From assembly GCA_025922715.1 (NCBI GenBank), contig JAICHH010000004.1, positions 1 through 31,691 of the forward strand: a stretch of 31,691 nt of DNA, read 5' to 3'. The stretch is from Nitrososphaeraceae archaeon (GTDB taxonomy: Archaea > Thermoproteota > Nitrososphaeria > Nitrososphaerales > Nitrososphaeraceae). The notes beneath the pieces are model-generated. The model worked only from the letters and a program-made list of their open reading frames with translations. It ran no database searches and was not told the origin of the DNA. This document shows positions 24,246 to 31,691 of this stretch, in pieces. Within the stretch, counting starts at the first letter, position 1, and every line of letters begins with the position of its first letter. The translations under genes were made by a program, and so were the position numbers.

Positions 24246-25359
24246 TTTCTGTTTGCTTTAAGTTATTGTATTCGGAATTTTCTTGTTTTTCCTCAGCTTT
24301 TTCTTGATCTTGTATTTCTGCAGCTAAAACACTTACCCTTCCAGCAACTAATTTTGAAATTTTTAAGAATGATTTTGTTTGGCTGGATTCAGGATCCGAG
24401 ATAATAACAGATTTGCCTGTATCACTTCCCTGCATTATTTGTGGATGTAAAGGGATTTCTCCAATGTATGGAATCTTAAATTGTTCACTTATTTTTTGGC
24501 CTGCACCCGTTCCAAAAATATGTATGTTTGAATTGCAATGTGGACATTGTAGATAACTCATGTTTTCTATGACTCCTATAATAGGAACATTTAACTTGTT
24601 AAACATCCCTATTGCTTTGACTGCCACATTCATAGCAACTTCTTGTGGTGTTGTAATCACCAAAATTCCAGTAATTGGAATTGTCTGAGCAATTGTTAAG
24701 GGCGCATCACCTGTTCCTGGTGGCAAATCAATAATAAGATAATCAAGTTCACCCCAATTTACATCAGTTAGAAATTGTTTGATAATTCCAGAAATTATTG
24801 GCCCACGATAAATTCCTGCTTGTTGGGATTGTTCATAAAAAAAACCCATTGAAATAATTTTTACCCCTTCTGAAATTGGAGGCTGAATTTTACCATCTAC
24901 TACCTGAGGAGAATCTTTTAATCCAAGCATTAATGGTACACTTGGACCATAAATGTCAGCATCTAATAGCCCTACTTTTGCACCCGTTTTTGCAAGAGCT
25001 ATTGCTAGGTTGACAGAAACTGTTGTTTTGCCTACACCTCCTTTGCCACTAGCAACTGCAATGATATTTTTTACCCCAGGTAATAGTTCATCTAAAGAAA
25101 TAGCTCTCCCTTCCATCACTCTTGCCGTAACCTTCAGATCTAAATCTTTTACACCTAAATCTGAAATAGCATTTCTTACATCTTGTTCTATTTCACTATT
25201 GAAAGGACATGCAGGAGTAGTAAGTTCTAATGTGAAAGATATTTTATCATTATTAATAGCCATCTCTTTTATCATACCCATAGAGACAATGTCTTTATGT
25301 AATTCAGGATCTATTACTTTTTTTAACGAAGTAAGAACCTGATCAACTGTAACCATCAT
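24235..25359 (-). CDS. Mrp/NBP35-type P-loop ATPase with N-terminal MIP18-like domain
   Basis: About 374 residues from the ATG at 25359; the open frame extends seven codons to a TTG at 25380. Counting from the TTG, an N-terminal MIP18/DUF59 domain (about 10-90, with KKVIDPELHKDIVSMGMIKEM) is followed by the deviant Walker A SGKGGVGKTT (about 111-120), then DADIYGPSVPLMLG, LIIDLPPGTGD and a CPHC pair near 285. These proteins carry and deliver iron-sulphur clusters to target proteins. The C-terminal tail is acidic and Gln/Glu-rich, a lineage-specific addition. It overlaps the dephospho-CoA kinase gene by 11 bases. Confidence 0.93.
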   Translation of the reverse strand: MMVTVDQVLTSLKKVIDPELHKDIVSMGMIKEMAINNDKISFTLELTTPACPFNSEIEQDVRNAISDLGVKDLDLKVTARVMEGRAISLDELLPGVKNIIAVASGKGGVGKTTVSVNLAIALAKTGAKVGLLDADIYGPSVPLMLGLKDSPQVVDGKIQPPISEGVKIISMGFFYEQSQQAGIYRGPIISGIIKQFLTDVNWGELDYLIIDLPPGTGDAPLTIAQTIPITGILVITTPQEVAMNVAVKAIGMFNKLNVPIIGVIENMSYLQCPHCNSNIHIFGTGAGQKISEQFKIPYIGEIPLHPQIMQGSDTGKSVIISDPESSQTKSFLKISKLVAGRVSVLAAEIQDQEKAEEKQENSEYNNLKQTENAS

Positions 25360-25514
25360 AAACACAAAGCTCTTTCGCAATATTTAAATATTGATTTGAA
25401 CCCAATTTTATATTGTATTCACTATAAGATTTTGAACTGTGTATTTTTTGTTTCTTTTCCAAAATATAAACAAAAGGTTCATAAATTGATATATTATATC
25501 CTATCTCGTCCAAC

Positions 25515-26105
25515 ATGTTTTATATAGTTTCTATGACTGATATTGTTAGAATTCCACCAAGCCGACTTACCGATTCATTACGCAATACTGCTATTGGAAT
25601 TCTAAAAGAAAAATATGAAAGCATGATCAGTGCAGAGTTGGGTTATGTAATAATGATTATTGATGCTAATGCTGACTCCGTTGGTAAATTAGTTACTGGA
25701 GACGGAGCTACTTATCACAAGGTAACATTCAAAGCATTGACTTTTTTTCCTAAAATTCAAGAAATAGTAGAGGGAGAAATAATAGAAATAACTGATTTTG
25801 GTGCCTTTGTAAGAATAGGACCAACTGATGCTCTTTTACATCTCTCTCAAATAACAGATGATTATCTTAAAAGCGACATTAAACAAGGTTTGATAATTGC
25901 CAACCAATCTTCTCGATCCTTGCGAATTGGTTCGAAGATGCGTGCAAGGATTACAGCGGTCAGCCTAGGTAAAGGGACATCAATGGGAAAGATAGGAATT
26001 ACATGTAGACAGCCATTTTTAGGTTCATTTGATTGGATTAAAGAAGAAATAGAAAAATCTAAAACACCTCAAGCACCAAAAGAAAAGAAAGGAGTATCCA
26101 AATAA
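25515..26105 (+). CDS. rpo7: RNA polymerase subunit Rpo7 (RpoE')
   Basis: A protein of 196 residues homologous to archaeal Rpo7 and eukaryotic RPB7, which forms the stalk with Rpo4. The N-terminal tip domain (1-80) contains DIVRIPPSRL and LVTGDGATYHKVTFKALTF. The S1 RNA-binding domain follows (about 82-165) with VEGEIIEITDFGAFVRIGPTDALLHLSQITDDYL. I keep the ATG at 25515 because its MFYIV aligns with the usual MYxL opening. A TATA-like stretch sits at about 25490-25500. Spt4 starts two bases after the stop, so rpo7 and spt4 are co-transcribed. Confidence 0.95.
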   Translation: MFYIVSMTDIVRIPPSRLTDSLRNTAIGILKEKYESMISAELGYVIMIIDANADSVGKLVTGDGATYHKVTFKALTFFPKIQEIVEGEIIEITDFGAFVRIGPTDALLHLSQITDDYLKSDIKQGLIIANQSSRSLRIGSKMRARITAVSLGKGTSMGKIGITCRQPFLGSFDWIKEEIEKSKTPQAPKEKKGVSK

Positions 26106-26107
26106 CA

Positions 26108-26296
26108 ATGCCTCGAGAATTAGCATGTAAAAAATGTAAAGCTATTACAGTGGGAAAGGTTTGTCCACTTTGTAATTCTACCGATCTTTCTAAAGACTGG
26201 TCAGGAATAGTAATTGTTTTTGATTCCAAAACATCACTTATTGCTAAAACTTTAGAAATATCCATACCTCATAAATATGCACTTAAAGTCTCTTGA
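26108..26296 (+). CDS. spt4: Transcription elongation factor Spt4
   Basis: A protein of 62 residues. It has the Spt4/RpoE'' zinc ribbon with LACKKCKAITVGKVCPLCNS (C-x2-C, then C-x2-C) and the DLSKDWSGIVIVFD segment that contacts the Spt5 NGN domain. The Spt4-Spt5 complex binds the polymerase clamp and raises processivity. Its length matches archaeal Spt4. It starts two bases after the rpo7 stop, and its stop overlaps the TTG start of nadC in the sequence TTGA, which implies translational coupling across the three genes. Confidence 0.95.
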   Translation: MPRELACKKCKAITVGKVCPLCNSTDLSKDWSGIVIVFDSKTSLIAKTLEISIPHKYALKVS

Positions 26297-27162
26297 TAAA
26301 AAAATTATCCGATTATTTTAACCTTAGAAAGTCATTAATACAATTTTTACAGGAAGACGTTGGGAGAGGTGATATTACTAGTGAAAACCTGGAAAATTCT
26401 AATAAATCGGTAACTGCCAAAATCATATTTAAATCAGATTTTATAGGCATTGTCTGTGGAATAGAGGAAGTACAAGTATTATTTGATATTTGCAATTGCA
26501 ATTCAACTCCGCATATGTTGGATGGAATGAAAATTTCCCCAAAGGCAAGTATTATGGAAATCTATGGAAATGCAAAAGACGTATTGAAAGCAGAAAGAAT
26601 TGCATTAAATTTACTAATGAGAATGAGCGGTATTGCCACCGCTACACGAAAATATGTTGATATAGTTAATAAAATAGATCCACTAATTTCAATAGCATCA
26701 ACAAGAAAAACTGCCCCTGGATTAAGACTCTTTGATAAAAAAGCAGTTGTCATTGGAGGAGGAATTAGTCATAGAATTAGACTGGATGATATGGTTATGA
26801 TAAAAGATAATCATATTGCTGTAGACAAATCAATAAGGAAAATAATACCATTAATGAGAGAAAAAATAGGATCTTCTATCAAAATAGAATGTGAAGTCAA
26901 AAATGAACGGGAAGCTATTGAAGCTATTGAAGCTGGAGCAAATATTATAATGTTAGATAATTTCTCTATATTAGAGGCAAAAAAAACAGTTTTAAAGATT
27001 ATAGATGAAGGTTTGAGAAATTTAGTTAAAATTGAAATTTCAGGCGGAGTAAACTTAGAAAATATAGTCAGTTATGCCCAATTAAAACCCGATATTATTT
27101 CAATAGGATATTTGACACATTCGGCTCCATCATTGGATTTCAGTTTAAAGATAATAGAATAG
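26293..27162 (+). CDS. nadC: Quinolinate phosphoribosyltransferase (nicotinate-nucleotide pyrophosphorylase)
   Basis: A protein of 289 residues. It converts quinolinate and PRPP to nicotinate mononucleotide with loss of CO2, the third step of de novo NAD synthesis. Motifs in order: EDVGRGDITSENL (about 21-33), LNLLMRMSGIAT, ASTRKTAPGLRLFDKKAVVIGGG with the substrate-binding Arg/Lys, IECEVKNEREA, IMLDNF and ISGGVNLENI. The start is TTG, sharing TTGA with the spt4 stop; no closer ATG exists until about residue 75. It sits apart from nadA/nadX but in the same 3-kb region. Confidence 0.95.
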   Translation: MIKKLSDYFNLRKSLIQFLQEDVGRGDITSENLENSNKSVTAKIIFKSDFIGIVCGIEEVQVLFDICNCNSTPHMLDGMKISPKASIMEIYGNAKDVLKAERIALNLLMRMSGIATATRKYVDIVNKIDPLISIASTRKTAPGLRLFDKKAVVIGGGISHRIRLDDMVMIKDNHIAVDKSIRKIIPLMREKIGSSIKIECEVKNEREAIEAIEAGANIIMLDNFSILEAKKTVLKIIDEGLRNLVKIEISGGVNLENIVSYAQLKPDIISIGYLTHSAPSLDFSLKIIE

Positions 27163-27186
27163 TTATAAAAATTAAGGATTTAGATT

Positions 27187-27369
27187 TTATCTTCTTCTTC
27201 CACCACGTTCAGGTTTTTTCTGACCTGGTGGTACTCTTTTCTCAAATCTTTTAACAAAATTTTCTTTGTTACGTACTTTTGAAATAGGACTAACTCTTGT
27301 CTTTGCTTGCACCTTAGGAGTTTGACCCTTTACTTTTCCTGCCTTAGTAAGCGATCCGTGAGTTGGCAT
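27187..27369 (-). CDS. rps30e: Ribosomal protein S30e
   Basis: A protein of 60 residues, very basic, starting MPTHGSLTKAGKVKGQTPKV and ending in a Pro/Gly/Arg-rich tail RVPPGQKKPERGGRRR. The opening THGSLTKAGKV is diagnostic of eS30, which in archaea is made alone rather than fused to a ubiquitin-like protein as in eukaryotes. It is convergent with nadC, 25 bases apart. AT-rich TATA-like sequence lies just upstream of its ATG. It is present in archaea and eukaryotes but not bacteria, so it is a strong domain marker. Confidence 0.95.
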   Translation of the reverse strand: MPTHGSLTKAGKVKGQTPKVQAKTRVSPISKVRNKENFVKRFEKRVPPGQKKPERGGRRR

Positions 27370-27513
27370 ACATATATTTTAAATATGTTCCTAATAAATA
27401 TATTGCAATCGTTAAAGAGGCAATCTATGCCTAGGATGCATGTATTTAAGGCAAAGGTGTCCTAAATAGTATCAATTTAAATCATGTTCTGCTCATATTT
27501 AAGTAAATAGCAA

Positions 27514-28464
27514 ATGAGTTTAACATTGAATCAATACATTGAAGAAATTATCTCTTTAAAAAAAGAACGAGATGCAATTATACTTGCACATAATTATCAA
27601 TTACCTGAGGTGCAAGATGTAGCCGACTTTATTGGAGATTCATTAGCTCTCTCCAGAAAAGCAGAAAAAACTAATGCTAAAAATATTATTTTTTGTGGTG
27701 TTCATTTCATGGCAGAAACTGCCTCTATTATTTGTCCAGATAAAGACGTATTTATACCTGATATAAATGCAGGGTGTTCTCTTGCTTCCTCTATAAACTG
27801 TTCTGAATTAATAAATTGGAAAAAAGATCATCCTGATGCTATTGTTGTTAGCTATGTTAACACTTCTGCAGAGGTGAAAGCATTATCAGACTATTGTTGT
27901 ACCTCATCTAATGCTGTAAAAGTGGTAAATAGTATATCTCCTGACAATGAAATTCTATTTCTTCCAGATATGTTCTTAGGTTCATATGTATCTGAAATAA
28001 CCAAAAGAAAGAACATGTTCATATGGCCTGGCGAATGTCATGTACATGCTGGAATACGTGCTGACGATATTAATAAAATGATGAAGGATTACAGAAATGC
28101 CGAATTCTTAGTCCATCCAGAATGCAGTTGTACATCTTCAACTATGTACCATATGTCAAAAGGAGATTTACTAAACGAAGGTCATATTTTATCCACCGAA
28201 GGTATGATGGAACGAGCGAAAAATTCATCTAAAACTGATTTTATTGTAGCAACAGAAACAGGAATATTATATAGGATGCAAAAAGAAAATCCGACAAAAA
28301 ATTTTATTCCAATTAAAAAAGATGCAATATGTCAATATATGAAAAAAATTACTATCGATAAAGTTTACAATTCTTTGGTAAATAATGTATATAAAGTAAG
28401 AGTCCCAAAAGCAACAGCTGATAAAGCCAGGTATGCAATAGAGAGAATGTTATCAATTGGATGA
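27514..28464 (+). CDS. nadA: Quinolinate synthase NadA
   Basis: A protein of 316 residues that condenses iminoaspartate with dihydroxyacetone phosphate to give quinolinate using a [4Fe-4S] cluster. Cysteines expected to hold the cluster are in FCGVHFMAET, PGECHVHAG and HPECSC. Other signature parts are ILAHNYQLPEVQDVADFIGDS, DINAGCSLASSI, VSYVNTSAEVKAL and AVKVVNS. Length and start (ATG at 27514) are normal. It is transcribed from its own upstream region, about 180 bases before nadX on the same strand. Confidence 0.95.
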   Translation: MSLTLNQYIEEIISLKKERDAIILAHNYQLPEVQDVADFIGDSLALSRKAEKTNAKNIIFCGVHFMAETASIICPDKDVFIPDINAGCSLASSINCSELINWKKDHPDAIVVSYVNTSAEVKALSDYCCTSSNAVKVVNSISPDNEILFLPDMFLGSYVSEITKRKNMFIWPGECHVHAGIRADDINKMMKDYRNAEFLVHPECSCTSSTMYHMSKGDLLNEGHILSTEGMMERAKNSSKTDFIVATETGILYRMQKENPTKNFIPIKKDAICQYMKKITIDKVYNSLVNNVYKVRVPKATADKARYAIERMLSIG

Positions 28465-28644
28465 CAGTTTTATATTTGGATTACTCATTTAAAATATAAA
28501 TTATCCTCTTGACTAATATCTTTGCTAAACTTTTTTAAACACAGAGCAATTTAATTGATCTATTATTTTTAAATACAAATATATTTAAAAATTATTTTAG
28601 GAAACTATTTTAACTCATAAAATAAAATCTTTAATTACCTTTTT

Positions 28645-29484
28645 ATGAAAAAAAAGATATCAATCATAGGTTGTGGTGCTATAGGAAGTGAGCTTGCCCA
28701 ACATGTAGATAGTAACATGGCCAAAAATGTAACTTTACTTTCTATCCTTGATATTCGACCTGAGAATGCGGAAGCCCTTAAATTAAAATTATCAAATAAT
28801 AGTCCTCTGCTCTTTAATAATTTCGATGACTTTGTCAAGTCCGAATCTTTTAAAGAGGTTGAGTTGGTAATAGAGGCTGCTTCACAAAATGCTATAACTA
28901 GTTATCTTAACCAACTTATTTCATTCAAGAAAGATGTACTCGTTATGAGTGTAGGTGCTTTTGCTAATTCCGCTTTCTTTTCAGAAGTTTCAAGAAATGT
29001 AGAGAGTAATGATATAAATATTTATGTTCCCTCAGGAGCTATTGCTGGAATAGATGCTCTCAAGAGTGTAAAAAATTCAGTAAGTTATGTAACTCTAACA
29101 ACAACTAAGAATCCAAATTCACTTAAAGATTCTCCCTTCTTTAAGAACAATAATTTCACAGTAGATTCTATAAAAAAAAGAACACTAATTTTTGAAGGTT
29201 CAGCTATTGAGGCCGTTCAGAATTTTCCAGCTAATGTAAATGTAGCAGCTTTATTAGGTCTTGCAGGGATAGGTGTTGAAAAAACCAAGGTTAATGTAAT
29301 AGCAGATCCATCTATTCGTATTAATAAACATGAGATCAAAGTAATAGGAAAATTTGGCGAATTGATAGTACGAGTCAAAAATATTCCTAGTTCTACTAAT
29401 CCAAAAACAAGTTACTTGGCAATATTATCTGTTATCGAATGTCTTCGCTCAATTACTACCAAAGGATTCAAATACGGAACATAA
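28645..29484 (+). CDS. nadX: L-aspartate dehydrogenase NadX
   Basis: A protein of 279 residues. The NAD(P) motif ISIIGCGAIGSELA (about 5-18) is followed by the catalytic-domain pieces EAASQNAI, NIYVPSGAIAGIDALKSV and the C-terminal FPANVNVAALLGLAGIGVEKTKVNVIADP. The enzyme oxidises aspartate to iminoaspartate, the substrate of NadA. It uses NAD(P)+ rather than oxygen and so replaces the flavoenzyme NadB, avoiding peroxide. With nadA and nadC this completes the aspartate-to-NaMN path within 3.2 kb. Confidence 0.9.
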   Translation: MKKKISIIGCGAIGSELAQHVDSNMAKNVTLLSILDIRPENAEALKLKLSNNSPLLFNNFDDFVKSESFKEVELVIEAASQNAITSYLNQLISFKKDVLVMSVGAFANSAFFSEVSRNVESNDINIYVPSGAIAGIDALKSVKNSVSYVTLTTTKNPNSLKDSPFFKNNNFTVDSIKKRTLIFEGSAIEAVQNFPANVNVAALLGLAGIGVEKTKVNVIADPSIRINKHEIKVIGKFGELIVRVKNIPSSTNPKTSYLAILSVIECLRSITTKGFKYGT

Positions 29485-29486
29485 AG

Positions 29487-29516
29487 TTGGTTTGTATACC
29501 AATTGAATATTTTTTT
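29487..29516 (+). terminator. Possible terminator after nadX
   Basis: TTGGT (29487-29491) pairs with ACCAA (29498-29502) around a 6-base loop, and seven T residues follow at 29510-29516. It sits just past the nadX stop. Archaeal termination mainly needs the T run; the weak hairpin may be incidental. Confidence 0.4.
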
Positions 29517-29561
29517 AATGGGATCAATAACGTAACTTTTGGATAGTAAAAGATAAGAATC

Positions 29562-29948
29562 ATGTTAAATAATTTAATTGCAATAGTTGTAATTTCTTTT
29601 ATTATTGTAGGTTCATTATGGGGAATTGGTAATCTCCTCAATCCAGTAAACGAGAATAATATGAATTCAGAAGGGATTTTATTAGTTGCAGAACACAATT
29701 TTTTTAACAATACTAATCCTACACTTCATATCAATAGAAATATACCGGAAAAAATTACGATCATAAATAAAGATTTTGTAAGACATGATTTTATTATAGA
29801 TGAATTAAATGTTAATACAGGTTATCTTTACTCAGGTCAAGATTTTACCACAGCTATTGCATCAAGAGAATCAGGAACTTTTGAATATTATTGTTCGTTG
29901 CATCCATCTACAATGCGTGGACAACTCCTAATTTCTGATAACGAATAA
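29562..29948 (+). CDS. Membrane-anchored cupredoxin-like blue copper protein
   Basis: A protein of 128 residues. An N-terminal helix (IAIVVISFIIVGSLWGIG, about 7-24) anchors it, and the rest is a plastocyanin-like beta-barrel outside the membrane. Copper ligands are visible as His in FVRHDFIIDEL and the C-terminal trio in YYCSLHPSTMRG: Cys, His three later and Met four after that. Such proteins shuttle electrons; ammonia-oxidising archaea use many in place of cytochrome c. The partner is not identifiable. It lies 77 bases after nadX, with a terminator-like sequence between, so it is probably a separate transcript. Confidence 0.85.
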   Translation: MLNNLIAIVVISFIIVGSLWGIGNLLNPVNENNMNSEGILLVAEHNFFNNTNPTLHINRNIPEKITIINKDFVRHDFIIDELNVNTGYLYSGQDFTTAIASRESGTFEYYCSLHPSTMRGQLLISDNE

Positions 29949-30011
29949 TTATCTCTCTTTAAGAAATTCATAGAAAAAGTTAATTCTAAGGAATGGATAA
30001 TATGATCTTCA

Positions 30012-30305
30012 ATGTTTAACGCCGAATCTGGAAAAAGTAGCAATAATAAAAAAAAATTCCCTAAAATTAATTTGGGAATCAGACAAACAGTACTAGAAAG
30101 AGCGCGATATCGCTGTCAAAGTTGTTCCATTAAATTTAATACACAAAAGACTCCATTTTTTGCCCATATCAACGGATCATTGAGAGATAATAGTCCGTCT
30201 AACCTTAAAGCTCTTTGCAAAGAGTGTTTCGTAAAAACTGGGGAAAATAAAATTAAAAATAATATGGTAGGTAAAATTCGGTCATTAATTAGAAGAGTTA
30301 TTTGA
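30012..30305 (+). CDS. HNH-type nuclease-like small protein
   Basis: A protein of 97 residues. After a basic Ser/Lys-rich N-terminus comes IRQTVLERARYRCQSCSIKF, then FFAHINGSLRDNSPSNLKALCKECF. CQSC and CKEC form the zinc site of an HNH fold, and the His in FAHING and the Asn in SNLKAL match the catalytic H and N positions. Many archaeal HNH proteins act in DNA cleavage or repair. The C-terminus is basic and helical. The third catalytic His/Asn is not obvious, so activity is uncertain. Confidence 0.75.
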   Translation: MFNAESGKSSNNKKKFPKINLGIRQTVLERARYRCQSCSIKFNTQKTPFFAHINGSLRDNSPSNLKALCKECFVKTGENKIKNNMVGKIRSLIRRVI

Positions 30306-30337
30306 CAAAATCTAATTATGAACAAGATTAGTAACCC

Positions 30338-30487
30338 TTATTCTTTTGATTTAAGAAAGGATTCTTTATGTTCTTCACAACAAAAATGTTCTATCTTAAG
30401 AACACCTCTATTAGAATCTCCTTCAATATGGGGCCATCCTAAATCGTAAAATTTTATTCCACAATACCCGCAAGTCTTAAAGTCCAT
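30338..30487 (-). CDS. 49-residue small Cys-rich protein
   Basis: From ATG at 30487 to TAA at 30338, beginning MDFKTCGYCGIKFYDLGWPH and with a second patch EHFCCEEHKESF. C6-x2-C9 with a later C-C and flanking His could form a zinc site. The acidic helix at the end gives a compact domain. It converges on the HNH gene and is divergent from the next small gene. Function unknown. Confidence 0.55.
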   Translation of the reverse strand: MDFKTCGYCGIKFYDLGWPHIEGDSNRGVLKIEHFCCEEHKESFLKSKE

Positions 30488-30562
30488 TAATAATATTTTC
30501 TGTTAATAAATTAAAATCTTTTTTTTAATAACTAATATATTTTATATTATATATTATTTCTT

Positions 30563-30739
30563 ATGCCTATACTACTTCAGTTAATTTGTGATCAGTGTAA
30601 GAAAGTAATTTTAGAAAAAATGGGTGAAAAGAACCTAAATCTTGAGCGGTTCCCAATTACTTCTGAAGAAGCCGAAAAATTAAATAAAGAACATCGAGGA
30701 CATGAATGCCATATAGAAGCAGTAGAAAAAATTAATTGA
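30563..30739 (+). CDS. 58-residue small Cys/His protein
   Basis: From ATG at 30563 to TGA at 30739, beginning MPILLQLICDQCKKVILEKM and ending RGHECHIEAVEKIN. C9-x2-C12 together with EHRGHECH could bind one zinc; a 30-residue helix lies between. A TATA-like AT run (about 30535-30546) precedes the start by about 25 bases. It lies 75 bases from the divergent Cys-rich gene. Function unknown. Confidence 0.6.
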   Translation: MPILLQLICDQCKKVILEKMGEKNLNLERFPITSEEAEKLNKEHRGHECHIEAVEKIN

Positions 30740-30860
30740 GAATTTTCTCATTTTAGTGAAGTATTATTATGGTTCGAATGTGATATCTAGTTGAAGTAAT
30801 TTTTAGAATATCTTTATTGATTATCCTTAAAAAAAAGTTCTATAGGAAACTTTAAATTCA

Positions 30861-31691
30861 ATGTATTCTCCCCATAGTCTAATGTTTAAAGGTATAACAA
30901 TAACCTCCACAATATTTGGCATGTTTTTACTAACACTTTTGACAACAGGTCTCCAACTACCTCAATTTTCAGTTCTTGCTCAAGAAAGCGAGATTGAAAC
31001 TATGAATGCTTCCAGCTCTGGAACAGGAAATGCTACTAGCTCTCAAGTAACAGATATTGAGTCTGTTAATGCTACCAGCAGTGAATCATCTAATGCTACT
31101 AACGTTGCAAAAGCTGCGCAAGCAAAACCTGATGCAGCTACAATTTCTGTAGGTGAATCTTTTGCTCAGCAAGGTACAGTGACATCTAAACAAGATCCCT
31201 TACCAGGCCATGAAGCACATCAATTAGCACTAATTCTTCCTCCAAGAGATGATGGTGCGATATACCAAGGTACACTTTCATATACCGCAAGTAAACCAGC
31301 TGAAATTGTAATTTTACAGAATTTTGCAAATGAAACTGAGGTTGATCCAACTTTTGGCGCTATCGCTACAGCTCCATTAGGTGAGGGTACAGTAGCCATT
31401 AGTCTTTTAACTCCACAATATGGTCCAATCAACGCAGCTTCACTTCCATTTGCTGGAAATGCCCTTGCATTACATACATTAGATGGTGACCCATTTGCTG
31501 CTACTTATACTGTTACTGGTGATGTCCAACAAGCTCAAACATTTAATGAAATAGCTCAACCTCCATTAGCAATTCGCGTGCGCCTAGCCCACCTGCCGCC
31601 CCTGCCGCTCGCACCTGACGCAGCACCGATTGGCTCGGTAGCGCAGGCTCTGGCCCTGGCCGTTGTAATCGTGGCCATACTTACAGACCCT
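30861..31691 (+). CDS. Secreted Ser/Thr-rich surface protein, 3' end open
   Basis: The frame runs from ATG at 30861 to the window end without a stop (277 codons). A signal peptide (GMFLLTLLTTGLQL, cleaved near SVLAQE) is followed by a Ser/Thr/Asn-rich linker with many N-x-S/T sites, such as MNASSSGTGNATSS, then a domain including GHEAHQLALILPPRDDGAIY and TLSYTASKPAEIVIL, and a tail reading PPLAIRVRLAHLPPL. The first 230 codons match the AT-rich usage of the window. The last 40 or so are GC-rich, with a proline/leucine-rich tail and a hydrophobic run (QALALAVVIVAIL) that could be a membrane anchor. The C-terminus should be treated with caution. Confidence 0.75.
   Translation, partial: MYSPHSLMFKGITITSTIFGMFLLTLLTTGLQLPQFSVLAQESEIETMNASSSGTGNATSSQVTDIESVNATSSESSNATNVAKAAQAKPDAATISVGESFAQQGTVTSKQDPLPGHEAHQLALILPPRDDGAIYQGTLSYTASKPAEIVILQNFANETEVDPTFGAIATAPLGEGTVAISLLTPQYGPINAASLPFAGNALALHTLDGDPFAATYTVTGDVQQAQTFNEIAQPPLAIRVRLAHLPPLPLAPDAAPIGSVAQALALAVVIVAILTDP

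Noticed and set aside
31220..31432. 70-codon minus-strand frame near the right end
   Set aside because: It is antisense to the secreted-protein gene, whose signal peptide and domain composition identify the coding strand.
1..31691. tRNA, rRNA, CRISPR or insertion sequences
   Set aside because: No cloverleaf with a GGTTCRA arm in context, no rRNA core sequence, no regularly spaced repeats and no transposase-like protein were seen.

Overview
The window reads as chromosomal DNA of an AT-rich archaeon, most likely an ammonia-oxidising Nitrososphaeria (Thaumarchaeota) of the soil Nitrososphaera/Nitrosocosmicus kind. The evidence is a set of archaeal-type genes (Rpo7, Spt4, ribosomal protein S30e, GTP-dependent dephospho-CoA kinase, a short archaeal ThiC, an Elf1-like zinc ribbon), TATA-like boxes about 25-33 bases before many start codons with little or no leader, and several small membrane and secreted proteins of the kind seen in that group. 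No genus can be proved from the sequence alone. I saw no rRNA, tRNA, CRISPR array or insertion sequence.

Region 1 (1-12810) is dominated by amino-acid and cofactor metabolism. A class III aminotransferase and a glutamate-semialdehyde (P5C) dehydrogenase are divergently transcribed. They are followed by a four-helix membrane protein, a cupin, an arginase/agmatinase-family ureohydrolase, an acyl-CoA dehydrogenase, ThiC and a proline dehydrogenase. Together they could feed proline and arginine/ornithine into glutamate, with urea or ammonia released. A NUDIX hydrolase, a CBS-pair protein, a CoA-binding protein and a membrane-anchored protein complete the block.

Region 2 (12811-18980) is a cell-envelope block. 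A hairpin-rich non-coding stretch precedes a two-helix mini-membrane protein, a secreted protein, a GT39-type glycosyltransferase, and a large double-anchored surface protein. The last has the fold of the phospholipase C/acid phosphatase family, interrupted by a LamG-like domain, and has lost both metal-binding residue pairs. It is the most unusual protein here. A signal-peptide helical protein lies downstream on the other strand.

Region 3 (19000-22200) holds a Dam-like adenine methyltransferase, a DUF763 gene broken by one extra base in a G run, and a 2-hydroxyacid dehydrogenase. Region 4 (22200-30740) is housekeeping: small zinc proteins, GTP-dependent dephospho-CoA kinase with an Mrp/NBP35 ATPase, rpo7-spt4-nadC, rps30e, nadA, nadX, a membrane-anchored cupredoxin and an HNH-type protein. 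Seven genes shorter than 60 codons, all Cys-containing and most zinc-ribbon-like, are recorded here.

The last gene (30861 to the end) is an open secreted protein. Its final 120 bases or so switch abruptly from AT-rich to strongly GC-rich, which suggests a chimeric join or a low-quality contig end.
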